Source of the DNA: Owenia fusiformis
Taxonomy: Eukaryota; Annelida; Polychaeta; Sabellida; Oweniidae
Assembly (NCBI GenBank): GCA_903813345.2
Contig: CAIIXF020000008.1
Coordinates: 6,209,341-6,273,340 of the forward strand
DNA: 64,000 nucleotides
Reading direction: 5' to 3'
In this document: piece by piece, positions 53,601 through 61,833 of the stretch
Numbering within the stretch: the first letter of the stretch is position 1
Layout of the letters: each line of letters starts with the position of its first letter
Program-made: the position numbers and the translations under genes
Notes under the pieces: generated by a model
Seen by the model: only the letters and a program-made list of their open reading frames with translations
Told to the model about the DNA's origin: nothing
Databases searched by the model: none

Positions 53601-56600
53601 TGAAATCTGACAAACTAAGCTTTAATTTGGTATATGATTTGTGACTTCTTATTACGTGAGTCAAAGAATCCACTTCTTAAGCCCCATGGCTCCCCTACTA
53701 TTCTATTGTTTCATACCTTGGAGTGGTTTTCAGATCCGTGGAATCCATTAGGGATTTCAGCCTATATACAGATAGAGTAGAGCATGGTTACAACACATCT
53801 AAGTAAAATTTTATGGCCCATTTATTTGTTGGACCTTCATCAATTATGATTCATATTTGGTCAATAATGGCTTGCTATGTATGAATAAGATAATTTTCCC
53901 ATTTGCTAAAAACAGACCCGGCTTCACCAAAGTTGTTGTTTAGTTGATAATTTTGTGCAGATTTGGATGTACATGTATACATCTTTTTTATTCCCTTTAT
54001 CAATGCATCACACAAAATTCCCTAATAAACCCCTGATTACATACAAGAATGTTTGACCAAATATTCCTCATTTATTGATGGTATACATGCATGATTGTAT
54101 CCCCCATTACCTTATGGTTCTGTTTATGGTTTTTATCATGGTTCTCTGAATGGTTAGGTCGACCTTTTAAACCTTCTGGAATCTCATCCTAAAAACAGTC
54201 TTCATCATGTCACATAGTGCACATTAAGGTAGGACAAGTATGTTAAATTTGAGTCATGTTATACAATAACACGCTGATAAATAGCTCTACACAGCCTACC
54301 TTAAAGTGCTTATAATGGTTTCATGAAAAATTGATACACTGATATTAAGAAATAATAAATATGAATATAAAGGACTTAGTTTCTTTTAAGTTTGTCATTA
54401 AAGGATGAATTTGGTATATCACAAAGTTTGCCTTATAAACATATTTTAACCTAAACACGGGAAAACAATTATTCATATAATAATCATACTCAGTTTCTAA
54501 TTTATCTAGAATACTCATAAAATTGACATTAATCTTATATGGAAATAAAATTAAAAAAAGCGTGGATTCCTACAATTGAGAACTGTTGTAAAGATGTATA
54601 GACATCAGTAAAAGAGTCAAATACCAAATGAGTATTAAATTATAGTTGAACATGACTGTATTGTCATGTTTATGTGAACAGCACAGCTGTGCATTAAGTG
54701 TAAGGGACATTTATTACCAAGCAATTCTACCTTGTGTGTAATTATATTTACCTCAGGATCTGAATTGAATTTGTTATTAATACCATATCTATGGCATATA
54801 GCTCAGGCATTACAGGCTGAGCTTGAGTTATTAAATTCAGAAGTTTTACATTGTACATTTCAATTTGGAATATTCATTTCATTTACTGGTTCATTTTTTT
54901 CAAATAAAATAGTTGATCATTCATAAAACATTTGTTATATTATGAATCCAATGCAAATAAATAAAAGAGATAATAAAGGATCCAATATGAAACAGTTATA
55001 TACGACTCAGAAAGACACAAATCTTATCGTTCAATAATACAATGCAATCTTGGAATAACTAATACCCCAGGGTGAACAGCAGCTTAAGAATCAAGTTTTA
55101 GCCCTGGATAACCTTTCTCAATTTAAAAAAAAAAGAACCAAAGGTTGATATACTACATGTATATAGAATTATCAAAGATATAACAAGATTCTGTCTGGGC
55201 TACTATAGAGAATCGTCAAAAATATAACACAATTCTGTCTGGGCTACTATATAGAATACCCAGAGATATAACATGATTCTATCTGGGCTACTGTATAGAA
55301 TAGCCAGAGATATAACAAGATTCTGTCTGGGCTACTATATAGAATATCCAGAGATATAACATAATTCTATCTGGGCTACTATATAGAATACCCAGAGATG
55401 TAACATAATTATGTCTGGGCTACTATAGAGAATAGCCAGAGATATAACATAATTATGTCTGGGCTACTGTATAGAATACCCAGAGATGTAACATAATTAT
55501 GTCTGGGCTACTATAGAGAATAGCCAGAGATATAACATAATTCTGACTGGGCTACTGTATAGAATAGCCAGAGATATAACAAGATTCTGTCTGGGCTACT
55601 ATATAGAATATCCAGAGATATAACATAATTCTATCTGGGCTACTATAGAATACCCAGAGATGTAACATAATTATGTCTGGGCTACTATAGAGAATAGCCA
55701 GAGATATAACATAATTATGTCTGGGCTACTGTATAGAATACCCAGAGATGTAACATAATTATGTCTGGGCTACTATAGAGAATAGCCAGAGATATAACAT
55801 AATTCTGACTGGGCTACTATATAGAATACCAGAGATATAACAAGATTCTGTCTGGGCTACTATATAGAATATCCAGAGATATAACATAATTCTATCTGGG
55901 CTACTATATAGAATACCCAGAGATGTAACATAATTATGTCTGGGCTACTATAGAGAATAGCCAGAGATATAACATAATTATGTCTGGGCTACTGTATAGA
56001 ATACCCAGAGATGTAACATAATTATGTCTGGGCTACTATAGAGAATAGCCAGAGATATAACATAATTATGTCTGGGCTACTGTATAGAATACCGAGAAAT
56101 GTATTAACTTACATCACTGCAAGGTTTGAGGACACAATCTCTTGAGGCACACCTACTGTCATCTACCCAGAATGGACATTGCCGCTTCACATTCGCCTGA
56201 AATAATTCACATAATTCATCATCCAGAATTCCCATTGGCTGGATGTACTGCCCTTTGAATTTATATAATACTCTTCAGTTTTGACGCTGATAAGATCTTC
56301 ACAATCTCAAATGTACCTTTTTATGGCGTTTGGTAGAATCTGAATAAAAAATAATGATGGCTACTTATAGGCAGAATATGTAGTGTTACTTTTCAACATG
56401 GTAACAATTTAAAAATGGTAACAAGTTTAAGGCAGAGCCAAGCTGAAAGTACAGACTTTATATTTGCCAGGATCTCTATTATTAATGAATCCATAATAAC
56501 ATATATAGCATTTGCTTTACATGTTTGACATGTCAGCTGTACATACAATATATTCACAAGATTACTTTTACAGAAATTGAATTAAGACTTAAACCATAAG

Positions 56601-59600
56601 TCTGGTTTATAAATGCCCTTAGGATCATGTACAATATGTATATGTACATTGTATTGTGTTGTACATATATTTGTATATATATAGGCAGTAAATGTGCATC
56701 AACCAATTATATACATAGAGGATATCCTATGATTTATGAGTGATATGATTTTTATCCACGAATGGATATGATATCTGCACGAGCGAGCGTAGCGAGAGAG
56801 TGCAGATATCAATATCCATGAGTGGATTAAAATCATATCACGAGTAAATCATAGGATGTTCTTTTTATTCCATAGTTCATGTAGTTAGATTCATCATCAG
56901 AATCGTCGGAAATTAAGTTATTTAATTCGAATTTCCAAACGATCCGGCGATGTTGACACTTAGCCTCGTTTTGAGTCTGAAGTAGCAAAAATCCATAAAC
57001 CATCGCATACGACGTCGTATGTCATGGCTAAAAATTTATTTATTTATTTATTTTGCCAATGTATCTTCTTACATGATATTGATTGCTTCCATAACCTCAA
57101 TATGTCAATTGGACAACTGTTGCAATTAATACTATAACTAAATGTGACCTCAGATAATGTTAATTGGGTCAATTAAGGTCTGTTACATGTGTCTAGTAAT
57201 ATTAATGATAAATACTATTACAAATTATCTTGTTAAATAGTGTAAATTCAGTTAAACAATAATAGTTCTTGTTCAAATGTACATGTATAGTGTACCTTAA
57301 ACAAAAAGAAATTGATGTATTTACATGATTTATCATGAACTAATGAAAGTTGATATTAGATATAATTTTCAGGCAAAACAGTTCAATTATTATTGCCACT
57401 CCAGAAATGTCAATAATATATCCACAAATGAACAGAAATATAAAATCTTGAAAACTTACCTTATGGTATTTGAAGTAGTCTGTCCTAAGGAGGCTTTGAA
57501 GACGTGGGTATATTTTGTTATTATTGAACGAGTCTACAGATTCGACACTACACGAACAATCATCTACTTCCCCTTGCAACTGCAAATAATTTGAATATGT
57601 TGGGTATATCATGACACACACTATATATATCCAACCTTGCATTTTCATAATCAGTTCTTCAAACACAAATAATCCAATAGGTATATGAAAAGAGAATATC
57701 CATATTCAGGTCTACAGGCAATTCTGTGTATTAGCAGTCACCGAGGATGTTATCAAGTCATGACATTTAAGTATGTTTATAAATAATATGCCTGTTACGT
57801 GTGTGTTTTATATAAACTAAGTTTCAGTGACACAAATCATTGGTAATAGATATATAAATTGTAGCATATGTTCTTCTCTTTCTAACATTATGAGAACAGA
57901 CAGATTTTTTAAAGCTTGCTTCCTATTGTCATTCAGTTTACTGTTAATAGACAGTCTTTATTTCAGTTTAATGTTAATAGACAGCCTTCATCTCTTTTCT
58001 ATTTATAATTGTTAATGCATTAAATAAAATCCCACTCCGGATTAAGACAAGTAATTGATGTATATTGCATATAAAAATGTAATGTTATTTGGCCATATCC
58101 CAATGTTCAAAAATAAAATAATTAACTCGTATATAAGTGATTCTATTTCCCTTTAAAGATGAATTTAACACTTATTGATTATGATTCGAATAACACAAAT
58201 ATTATTAGAATCCGTGCAAAGATGATACATGTAAATACAATTAAAATGTTGTATTGATTAGTCGAAGAGTGCAATGTTTTTAAAACCAAGAGAACACAAG
58301 TCTAATTGCTTTAGGAGCCAATTATTTATTTTCTCTGTTATTTTTGTTATCTGACTAATGGATTGTTCATTGTGAAGGTTTGAAATTCCCATCAGTATGA
58401 TAGTAAGTTATACTTTTAACTGGGCCCTCTGTTGCATTGTGCATTGGTACAATCGGATGCTATCAAAACTTTACAAAATCTTTCAAAGTTTGTTTTGGGA
58501 TTTTACCTTAATTTTATCAAAAACCAAATAGCACAATAATGTTGAAAAAACATGCCAGTAAATTGGAAAAGCAAATAGTTCGCAGTGATCTACAGAAGTT
58601 AGTGATATGAAAAAGCATGACTGAATCAATTGTGATTATTATATTGGAAGCGTTCGTATTAATTCATTAATGTGCAAAACATTGATTAGAACATGGGCTT
58701 TCAACAGAAAGATGGAGACTGTATATGAAATTAGTTACTTCTTTTGAAGAAATTGTAACTGGAGCATATGCTCGGGAACAAAAAAATCTGAGTTCCCTTA
58801 GAAAAAAGATAAGGTGGACATCGAGAAACAGATAATATGAAGAAGTCCAAAGTTTGATCATGAACTTTGCTAAGATTTTCGCTTATCAGTGTGTTTTATC
58901 TGATTTTAAAGGAAGATAAGGAGTAAAGAGAAACTTAAAGGATGAATGGTCACTGAAATGTGAATATGCTCACTATTTCATTGCATTATTTAGGACCATC
59001 AGATAATGTTTCTTATTTGTGTCATGGAAAATCTTGAACTTCCAGTTTGTGACCAAATTGAATGGCTTGTGAATGTGAATATTTTCGAAACAAATGTGTG
59101 ATTTATACACATATTTTGTACCAAATGCGTGACATAAACGGCAACCACGTGCAAAGACAGAATGGAATGCGTTCGCTTTTTTCGCCGTTCCGTATTTTAC
59201 CATATCGGCATTTCACAAAAAACTATTTTTAAAAATTTCAACAAAATGCGTGATTTGCATGATAGTTGATCATACACGCTTAATTGATGCGTGATTTCTA
59301 TTTTTCCAGCAAATGTGTGACAATCACGCCTAATGCGTGAGGGTTGACAGGGCAGTGATTGGTAACAAAAAAAACTGAAAATGAGTGAAATGAACTGAAA
59401 TGCAACAAGAAATTTTTGGCCGATGTCTACTAATTTTTTTCTTTGGGGAAGAACACTCCATTTTTATACATGTTCCTGGGCTTATGGGCTAAATTACAAT
59501 ACCCCCATAAGTATGGGGCTCAGGCCCGTAGCCAGGATTTGCCAAGGGGGGGTTCAGTTTTCAAAAAATCCCAGGGGGGGTTCACATTTGACAATTTTGG

Positions 59601-61833
59601 CCCAAATATGGCTAAAATCACTTGAAAAGTGCACAAAATGGTGAAAAACTGCATGATTTTGAAAGAATTTTTAGCCAGGGGGGGGGTTCGCCCGAACCCT
59701 GCGAACCCCCCCTGGCTACGGGCCTGGGGCTACTGAAAAATCAACCCCACATTTATGGGGGTAAATTACAAGGGATTAACAAGCTAACCTTGCCCAAGTC
59801 GGTATTTTTTTTACTTAACTGATCTTGAATTATTACCACCTTGTACAATCTAATGAATCCCCGCTGATATTATAATAAGTTATTCAGCGGTTTCTAGATT
59901 TCTATAATTCCTTCACTGTCAGGGGTATCTCGAAACTGTATTGGTAGGCAAGATCGTGTGAACACGACATGTGACTTCAGGCTGATTGACCAATCACAAC
60001 GTTGTCAGGTTTACCCGCTTTAACAAAGTAAACTATCTGTCTACGACTTGAAATTTTTCAATGATCTGATCCCGGGATCTCATGGAGTATTTCTTCACAG
60101 TTACAATATATAATGTATAATAATTTCAAATTTCTTCGGAAATGGTTAGGAGTCCCTAAGTCATTTAGTGCAGTCAACCTTTATAGCACTTCATCTCCAG
60201 CCGCAATCCCCACCTCCTCCATAGTCGAAGAGTTTAAGGTGACAAAAGTACGAACAGCAATGCTTCTTAGAGATTCAAAAGATCCAACAGCTAGATCAAC
60301 GGAAGCGACAACATCAAGAACGAGGAAATGGTCTGCCCAGACAGCAATCATCAATGCAGAAGGCAGACTCAGGCAGAGCGATATTGTAGGAACAGTTGCA
60401 GAAAGACGAAGAGGACTTGGGAGTTATGGGAGAGTCCCATGGTCAAAAGCAGACGCAAGAGAGAAAAGGAAGATGGTCACTTGTGAAATAAGGAAATCTG
60501 AGGAAGAGGCAAGATTAGCCAAGGCCACTGGAATGGCCAAGCAGGGGGCATGGCTCAACTGGGAGGCAGTAGAGGGCAGAAGGCTAACTGGGAAAGATCT
60601 GTTACAGACATCTGAGACATCTCTAGCCTTTCTCCTTAATCACTCAGTGACACACTTCCCACACCATGTAATCTTTCATTGTGGGGTATGATCGACGACC
60701 CGATGTGTACTCTTTGCAAAGATCAGCCTGCTTCTCTAAAGCATATCCTGAGCTCATGTAATGTTGCACTGGGAGAACACCGCTACACTTGGAGGCATGA
60801 CCAGGTTCTGAGAGAAATAGTCAGACAAATAGACAACATTATTACTTGCAAAGCCAGCCCACAAGTAAAGGAGACAGCACAATGGACGTCTTTCCTAAGA
60901 GAAGGTCAGAGTAAAGGACCTAAACAACAGAAGCGAATCAAGTTACCAGGAATCCTTCAGACTGCAACTGACTGGAAAATCGGAGTTGATTTGAGCAAGA
61001 AGTTAGTATTCCCCCAAGAGATAGCTACCACCACAATAAGACCAGATATTGTCATTACATCAGACAACAGGAGGTGTGTTATCTTAGTAGATCTAACTGT
61101 CCCATGGGAGGAAAGGATGGAGATTTCCCACGAGATAAAACAATCAAAATATGAGGATATCATCACAGAGGCAACGCAGAATGGTTGGAAAGCCCACAGC
61201 TTTTTCTCATGTAGTCTTGATTGTTCTGAATCTCAACCTAGATCTAGCTATCATGTTGGATCAGCGCTTTTCATCTTGATCTTTTCAACGTTTATTGTTG
61301 AAATCTTCTCACCTCTGGGTATCCGATCAGTGCTCCATCATCCACTAAACTCTGATTGATATGTATTTTCATGATGAATTGTGCAAGATTTGTTCGGGAA
61401 AAGTGTACTTGTTTTGACCGTGCATAATAATGAGCTAATACTGCATGGTCATCGTTGATTGGTCAAACCATGGTCTTTCAATTAGCTAGTTGAAGGCCCA
61501 TGGTCAAATTTACCTACATAAACATTGGGTCGGTAAAGCATGTGGCTTTCTCATTGGTACAAGGTGGTCATAATAGAAATCAAAATAAGTAAAAGAGACC
61601 AAATTGGGCAAGGCTACTAGCAAGCAAGATACTAGAGTAAAGGCCATGATTTAGTTATATCATCAATATATTCCAGATTCGGAAGATATTTTATTTTGAG
61701 TGGAATAAATAATTTCAGCATAACAAACCTTGCAAAAACACTGGTCTCCTTCGCCATCATTGAACTGGAGATGAACTTGTGGTATAAAAATCGACATCAG
61801 TAGCACACAAATGGGTTTTGCGTGGATCTTCAT
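29632..61833 (-). CDS. ERO1: ERO1-like endoplasmic reticulum thiol oxidase, complete, 16 exons
   Basis: Exons (minus strand): 61833-61729, 57579-57460, 56196-56113, 54188-54111, 53761-53717, 51300-51227, 50824-50751, 50336-50216, 49537-49500, 46805-46713, 45317-45154, 44760-44684, 43034-42965, 42558-42472, 30247-30108 and 29710-29632. They sum to 1449 bp (482 aa plus stop); all junctions keep frame. ERO1 is an FAD flavoenzyme in the ER lumen that oxidises protein disulfide isomerase and passes electrons to O2. Seen here: signal peptide (1 to about 22); shuttle pair Cys91/Cys96 (CASRDC); regulatory cysteine counterparts Cys101 and Cys155; YTGYKG and SGLHTS, the FAD-site region; inner active site CVGCDKC (Cys400/Cys403) followed by [18 protein letters not shown] near the C terminus. 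N390 is a potential glycosylation site. Human ERO1A is 468 aa; the extra length comes from the loop made by exons 4-5. Intron 14 (12.2 kb) hosts a GPCR gene. Confidence 0.96.
31215..31312. repeat. Hairpin repeat with 20-bp perfect arms
   Basis: TGACCTGAATCGATTGCAAA near 31217 pairs with TTTGCAATCGATTCAGGTCA near 31291. It is about 95 bp in all, in ERO1 intron 14. Confidence 0.78.
31669..32695. mobile_element. Foldback MITE copy 1 (CACG-ended, 5-bp duplication ATACT)
   Basis: About 430-bp inverted arms (31669 to about 32098, and about 32271-32695) flank a loop of about 170 bp. Ends are CACGCCCGGTGATC at left and its near-complement at right. ATACT directly flanks both sides (31664-31668 and 32696-32700). 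The inner ends of the arms carry G/C-runs with GGGACGGAGG motifs. It has no coding capacity. It lies in ERO1 intron 14. Confidence 0.9.
32911..33318. mobile_element. Second foldback MITE family (CACGCGG ends, duplication ATATT)
   Basis: A 408-bp inverted-repeat element: the left end CACGCGGACCTAACTTCGAC matches the complement of the right end with one change. ATATT occurs on both sides (32906-32910 and 33319-33323). The arms extend through a Leu/Phe-rich stretch to a central palindrome around CCCCAGCTG. It is separate in sequence from the 1.02-kb family but shares CACG termini and the 5-bp ATANT target. Confidence 0.88.
34326..34570. repeat. Two adjoining palindromes downstream of the GPCR gene
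   Basis: TTGAATGATTTCAAGTGCAA at about 34330 pairs with TTGCACTTCAAATCATTCAA at about 34433. ATTGCTACTGAGATTGTC at about 34481 pairs with GACAATCTCAGTAGCAAT at about 34546. It looks like a nested or composite foldback element. Confidence 0.75.
34822..36012 (-). CDS. Intronless rhodopsin-like (class A) GPCR, orphan, melatonin/opsin-like
   Basis: A single open frame of 396 codons, nested on the same strand inside ERO1 intron 14. Seven hydrophobic segments are visible. Landmarks: GN with Asn58 (1.50); SVSDLA with Asp86 (2.50); Cys113 and Cys191 for the extracellular disulfide; NRY (137-139) replacing DRY at the end of TM3; Trp165 in TM4; CWAP (268-271) in TM6; NPLIY (304-308) in TM7; Cys325 as a possible palmitoylation site. 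N16 and N189 are possible glycosylation sites. NRY plus CWAP recall melatonin receptors, while the second extracellular loop (GWGDYHYEP, then SCTLDW) recalls opsins. The opsin retinal lysine position in TM7 is Ile298, so it should not bind retinal as opsins do. The ligand is unknown. Translation may start at Met1 or at Met12. Absence of introns suggests retroposition or ancestral single-exon structure. Confidence 0.93.
   Translation of the reverse strand: MGIVSIQHTNKMLLANSTISTELWTRQNDADVSEFSLTERIILCVIHVIVTVLGTIGNLIVIASMTTKAQRNKAQNYFIISLSVSDLAVTAICVPINIAAMCYNGPVLGDILCDIQAFVIDTSCCVSLFSITMVAINRYVRIVHPALYPRLYDTKVCKVIVVVTWVTAGLLLTPPLAGWGDYHYEPRNFSCTLDWVYDYSYSIFVSVMAIVWAEVTICACYVRIVQVVRKSHRTITHYDGGKYNQSVLTEDKRLAFQLLFVFLLFNICWAPYLILSLFVEPNYNVDSLTYAICSFLIIMNSACNPLIYFFMNRRLRQAAIKLLTCHRRSPVLEDHGVAMVMPHRHPIFHHTDLDNHLDNVPSHCCGSHGNTNHHDNINHQQELVILSVNGASSENK
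36013..41004. other. ERO1 intron 14, portion upstream of the GPCR
   Basis: Five kilobases of AT-rich sequence without a recognised exon. The first kilobase upstream of 36012 should contain the GPCR promoter and any 5' UTR. No clear TATA or initiator could be assigned. Confidence 0.6.
41005..41135. mobile_element. Truncated, inverted copy of the GTAGCC-ended MITE family
   Basis: The interior (TTTTTCACCATTCTGAGCAC, GTGAACCCCC) and one end (GCTACGGGCCTG) of the family are present; the other end is missing. It lies in ERO1 intron 14. Confidence 0.65.
41376..42247. mobile_element. Mutator-like (MULE) non-autonomous foldback element with 9-bp duplication
   Basis: Inverted ends TAACCAAACCCGTCTGGCCC, extending about 100 bp with mismatches (through a GCATTGGA...GTATTTAC segment to CACACTG). 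A perfect 9-bp direct repeat GGGAAATAG flanks it (41367-41375 and 42248-42256). The 872-bp element has no recognisable transposase. A 9-bp duplication with long terminal inverted repeats is typical of Mutator-like elements. It lies in ERO1 intron 14, 225 bp from exon 14. Confidence 0.85.
42472..42558 (-). other. ERO1: ERO1 exon 14: catalytic CxxCxxC exon
   Basis: This 29-codon phase-0 exon carries [20 protein letters not shown]. Its second and third cysteines correspond to the FAD-proximal active-site disulfide of ERO1 enzymes. The acceptor is a T-rich tract ending in TAG and the donor is GTAGGA. It lies 225 bp from a Mutator-like foldback in the following intron, and is separated from exon 15 by about 12 kb that includes the nested GPCR. 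Confidence 0.96.
43057..44075. mobile_element. Foldback MITE copy 2, same family (5-bp duplication ATAAT)
   Basis: Closely similar to the element at 31669-32695 along its whole length and in the same orientation of the central loop. Ends are CACGCCCGGTGATC and GATCACCGGGTGTG. ATAAT flanks both sides (43052-43056 and 44076-44080). It sits in ERO1 intron 12 with only 22 bp between it and exon 13, so it supplies most of that intron's acceptor environment. Confidence 0.92.
44424..44583. repeat. 160-bp foldback element
   Basis: GAATAAATAATGATAGGCCA at left pairs with TGGCCTGCCATTATTTATTC at right; the arms continue through ATTCAATATGGTGAAATT and GGACAGAATGTC. It lies in ERO1 intron 12, 100 bp from exon 12. 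The flanking duplication is unclear. Confidence 0.8.
45739..46700 (-). mobile_element. Mariner-like DNA transposon, internally deleted and frameshifted
   Basis: Terminal inverted repeats begin CAGGGTGACAAAAAAACTGG at both ends and are flanked by TA (45737-45738 and 46701-46702). The transposase remnant runs on the minus strand. 46553-46095 encodes an N-terminal helix-turn-helix ([16 protein letters not shown]) and, after an apparent deletion near SVRTQDN/NSERY, the second catalytic block [12 protein letters not shown]. 46093-45884 continues in another frame with [16 protein letters not shown]. The two halves are separated by a frameshift at a C-run (about 46107-46115). The first catalytic Asp appears to be lost with the deletion. 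It lies in ERO1 intron 10, 10 bp past the exon 10 donor. Confidence 0.9.
47900..47936. repeat. (TTTC)n microsatellite
   Basis: About seven tetranucleotide TTTC repeats in ERO1 intron 9. A second short array, (TGAAT)4-5, is at 13559-13582 in a FEZ intron. Confidence 0.95.
48355..48483. repeat. Inverted copy of the GGCAGGTGGTG repeat
   Basis: Reads GTGTCACCACCTGCCATTTG, then CACAAAAAAGTTGGAGACTA and ATGTCACCAC, the complement of 25928-26060. It lies in ERO1 intron 9. Confidence 0.7.
51323..51397. mobile_element. TA-flanked mini-element with CAGGGTG ends, 75 bp
   Basis: The left end CAGGGTGGGCCAAAA and the right CACCCTG are inverted, inner ends TGTTAC/GTAACA pair, and TA flanks both sides. It begins 22 bp from the acceptor of ERO1 exon 6, so it overlaps the expected branch-point zone of that intron. 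Confidence 0.8.
51398..53716. other. ERO1 intron 5, no gene recognised
   Basis: AT-rich; contains fragments of the GTGAACACC repeat (about 53405-53515) and scattered open frames without protein character. Confidence 0.6.
53717..54188 (-). other. ERO1: ERO1 exons 4 and 5: probable tandem exon duplication in the regulatory loop
   Basis: Exon 4 (54188-54111, 26 codons) begins DEIPEGLKG and ends with a four-fold 12-bp repeat encoding [15 protein letters not shown]. Exon 5 (53761-53717, 15 codons) begins AEIPNGFHG and ends SENHSK. Both match the single DEVPDGIKS segment of human ERO1A. Both are phase 0 at each end and multiples of three, so either could be skipped without a frameshift. With both included, 53 residues separate Cys101 and Cys155, against 26 between the human counterparts Cys104 and Cys131. 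Reading this as alternative or duplicated exons is inference; the splice sites and frames are seen. Confidence 0.8.
55160..56110. repeat. 44-bp minisatellite, about 21 copies, abutting an ERO1 splice donor
   Basis: The unit reads CTACTATATAGAATATCCAG, AGATATAACATAATTCTATC, TGGG, with 88-bp two-unit variants (ATGTAACATAATTATG alternating with ATATAACATAATT). The last degenerate unit runs into the donor of ERO1 exon 3 (exon ends at 56113). It lies in ERO1 intron 3. Confidence 0.95.
56722..56862. repeat. 140-bp foldback element with GAGCGAGCG core
   Basis: ATCCTATGATTTATGAGTGA and its complement at the right pair, as do GATATCTGCAC and GTGCAGATATC. The centre reads GAGCGAGCGTAGCGAGAG. It lies in ERO1 intron 2. 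Confidence 0.82.
57580..59084. other. ERO1 intron 1, 3' part, no gene recognised
   Basis: AT-rich DNA between exon 2 and the ATGCGTGA cluster. No repeat with clear borders was seen. Confidence 0.6.
59085..59345. repeat. Cluster of ATGCGTGA / TCACGC motifs
   Basis: AAATGYGTGA recurs at about 59093, 59125, 59245, 59288 and 59315, with ATCACGCCTAATGCGTGAGG at 59324. The inverted TCACGC makes short hairpins. It is probably a degenerate dispersed repeat in ERO1 intron 1. Confidence 0.5.
59521..59726. mobile_element. Short MITE with CAGGCCCGTAGCC ends; best copy of a dispersed family
   Basis: The ends CAGGCCCGTAGCCAGG and CCTGGCTACGGGCCTG are perfect inverted repeats, and GGGCT flanks both sides. 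The interior is rich in G-runs and GTTCACA/GGTTCG motifs. Related, more degraded copies are at about 5560-5775 (globin intron 3), 22845-23010 and 41005-41135. It lies in ERO1 intron 1. Confidence 0.8.
60113..61290 (+). mobile_element. Degenerate non-LTR-type retrotransposon fragment with restriction-like endonuclease motif
   Basis: Two overlapping frames (60113-60691 and 60679-61359) belong to one former protein broken by a frameshift near 60660-60685. The first half holds a basic region ([21 protein letters not shown]) and [15 protein letters not shown]. The second has CTLC...HILSSC (C-x2-C-x7-H-x4-C), then [19 protein letters not shown] and RPDIVI followed by [10 protein letters not shown]. 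The last two motifs resemble the PD-(D/E)XK endonuclease at the C terminus of R2/NeSL/Hero-like elements (family knowledge; assignment is inference). The reverse-transcriptase core is absent, and the similarity fades after about 61215. It is antisense to ERO1 within its intron 1. Confidence 0.7.

Noticed and set aside
57340-57666. 108-codon open frame on - as a separate gene
   Set aside because: The central 120 bp (57460-57579) is ERO1 exon 2; the rest is flanking intron.
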